Shown here: one piece after another, positions 63,504-64,000 of the stretch
How the letters are laid out: the number at the start of each line of letters is the position of its first letter
Position numbering within the stretch: the first letter of the stretch is position 1
NCBI RefSeq assembly: GCF_014356525.2
Contig: NC_052506.1
Location: forward strand, 34,563,564-34,627,563
Origin: Nilaparvata lugens
Lineage: Eukaryota; Arthropoda; Insecta; Hemiptera; Delphacidae
Length of the DNA: 64,000 nt
Direction of reading: 5' to 3'
Program-made: the position numbers and the translations under genes
Notes under the pieces: model-generated
What the model was told of the DNA's origin: nothing
Databases searched by the model: none
What the model saw: the letters and a program-made list of their open reading frames with translations, nothing else

Positions 63504-64000
63504 CTGAAAAAAGAAAATAGTAATTTAGCTAATGTATTATACAAATCCAATGAACCCCATTCATAGCTTATCACAATGATAAGCTAAGTGAAACATAGAA
63601 TGAGAGATAGCCTAGGTTACCATTGATAGAATTTGATAGAACTGTGAAAAAGCATGCCAAAAAGAAATTCTGCCATATTTTCATAATGTTTTCCAACTGT
63701 AATGCCATCACATTCTACGGCGACACCAGTCCATTGTAGATCTTATTAAAAAAAAAAAAAAAACATTTTTGGACAGTATCATTTTAGAGGATGTTCACAT
63801 TAGAACAATTTCAAGGAAGTTATGATGGCCTACTTGAATTGTATTCCAACCAAATTTTCCATTAAAATGAGCTACTTTTCTATAAAGGAAGTTTTAGAGT
63901 TGAGGATTCTTGAGGTTTGTTTTGAAGCGAATAATAAAGAATGGAAGTTTATATCTGTATGGTCTAATTCCAAATTAAAATCTCTCGCAAACAAACCACC
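63504..64000. other. FATP intron at the window edge
   Basis: AT-rich, with an A-tract near 63748-63763. No exon seen. Confidence 0.45.

Overview
This is a repeat-rich, AT-rich window of a eukaryotic nuclear genome, most likely from an insect. The supported genes have GT-AG introns and animal-type products: calpain, EMC5, clathrin heavy chain, a fatty acid transport protein and C2H2 zinc-finger proteins. The transposon mix (Jockey, CR1/L2-like, RTE-like, R4/Dong-like, Penelope, hAT, mariner DD41D, many MITEs) and the general look of the sequence suggest a hemipteran such as a planthopper. That placement is inference.

Layout. 1-3.2 kb: a LINE 3' end, then a 5'-truncated R4/Dong-like retrotransposon lying between TAA repeats. 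3.4-5.4 kb (+): a Ty3/Gypsy remnant directly against the last exon of a calpain gene, then a terminal exon with three C2H2 fingers. 5.8-14.5 kb: a nested complex. An outer foldback element (two arms of about 1 kb) is split by a 6.4-kb hAT-type insertion with an exact 8-bp duplication. The hAT segment holds a second foldback copy and a rearranged Penelope element. 14.8-19.4 kb: a full-length but decayed Jockey-clade LINE with a 10-bp target duplication. 19.5-23.0 kb: a minisatellite of about 84 copies of a 41-bp unit, open in all three forward frames. 23.1-29.1 kb: a MITE, a DD41D mariner relative holding another MITE, and a LINE whose long ORF has lost its reverse transcriptase core.

30.7-39.0 kb (+): a complete three-exon EMC5/MMGT1 gene. 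Its 6.1-kb second intron contains, on the same strand, an intronless 599-aa gene with C2H2 fingers, a FAR1-like domain and a SWIM finger, probably derived from a Mutator-like transposase. 39.5-44.4 kb (-): a complete single-exon, divergent clathrin heavy chain of 1635 aa that lacks the usual C-terminal tail, probably a retrogene. 44.4-49.4 kb: intergenic DNA with several MITEs. 49.4-63.5 kb (-): the C-terminal part of a fatty acid transport protein gene. Seven exons can be placed with consistent phase. The exon that should encode the conserved DRTGDTFR segment was not found, and the intron where it belongs is filled with transposons.

The EMC5 product acts in ER membrane-protein insertion, clathrin in vesicle coats and FATP in fatty acid uptake and activation. 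They are neighbours, not a pathway. No tRNA, rRNA, CRISPR or prokaryotic feature was seen. All calls come from reading the sequence and remembered family features; no search was run.
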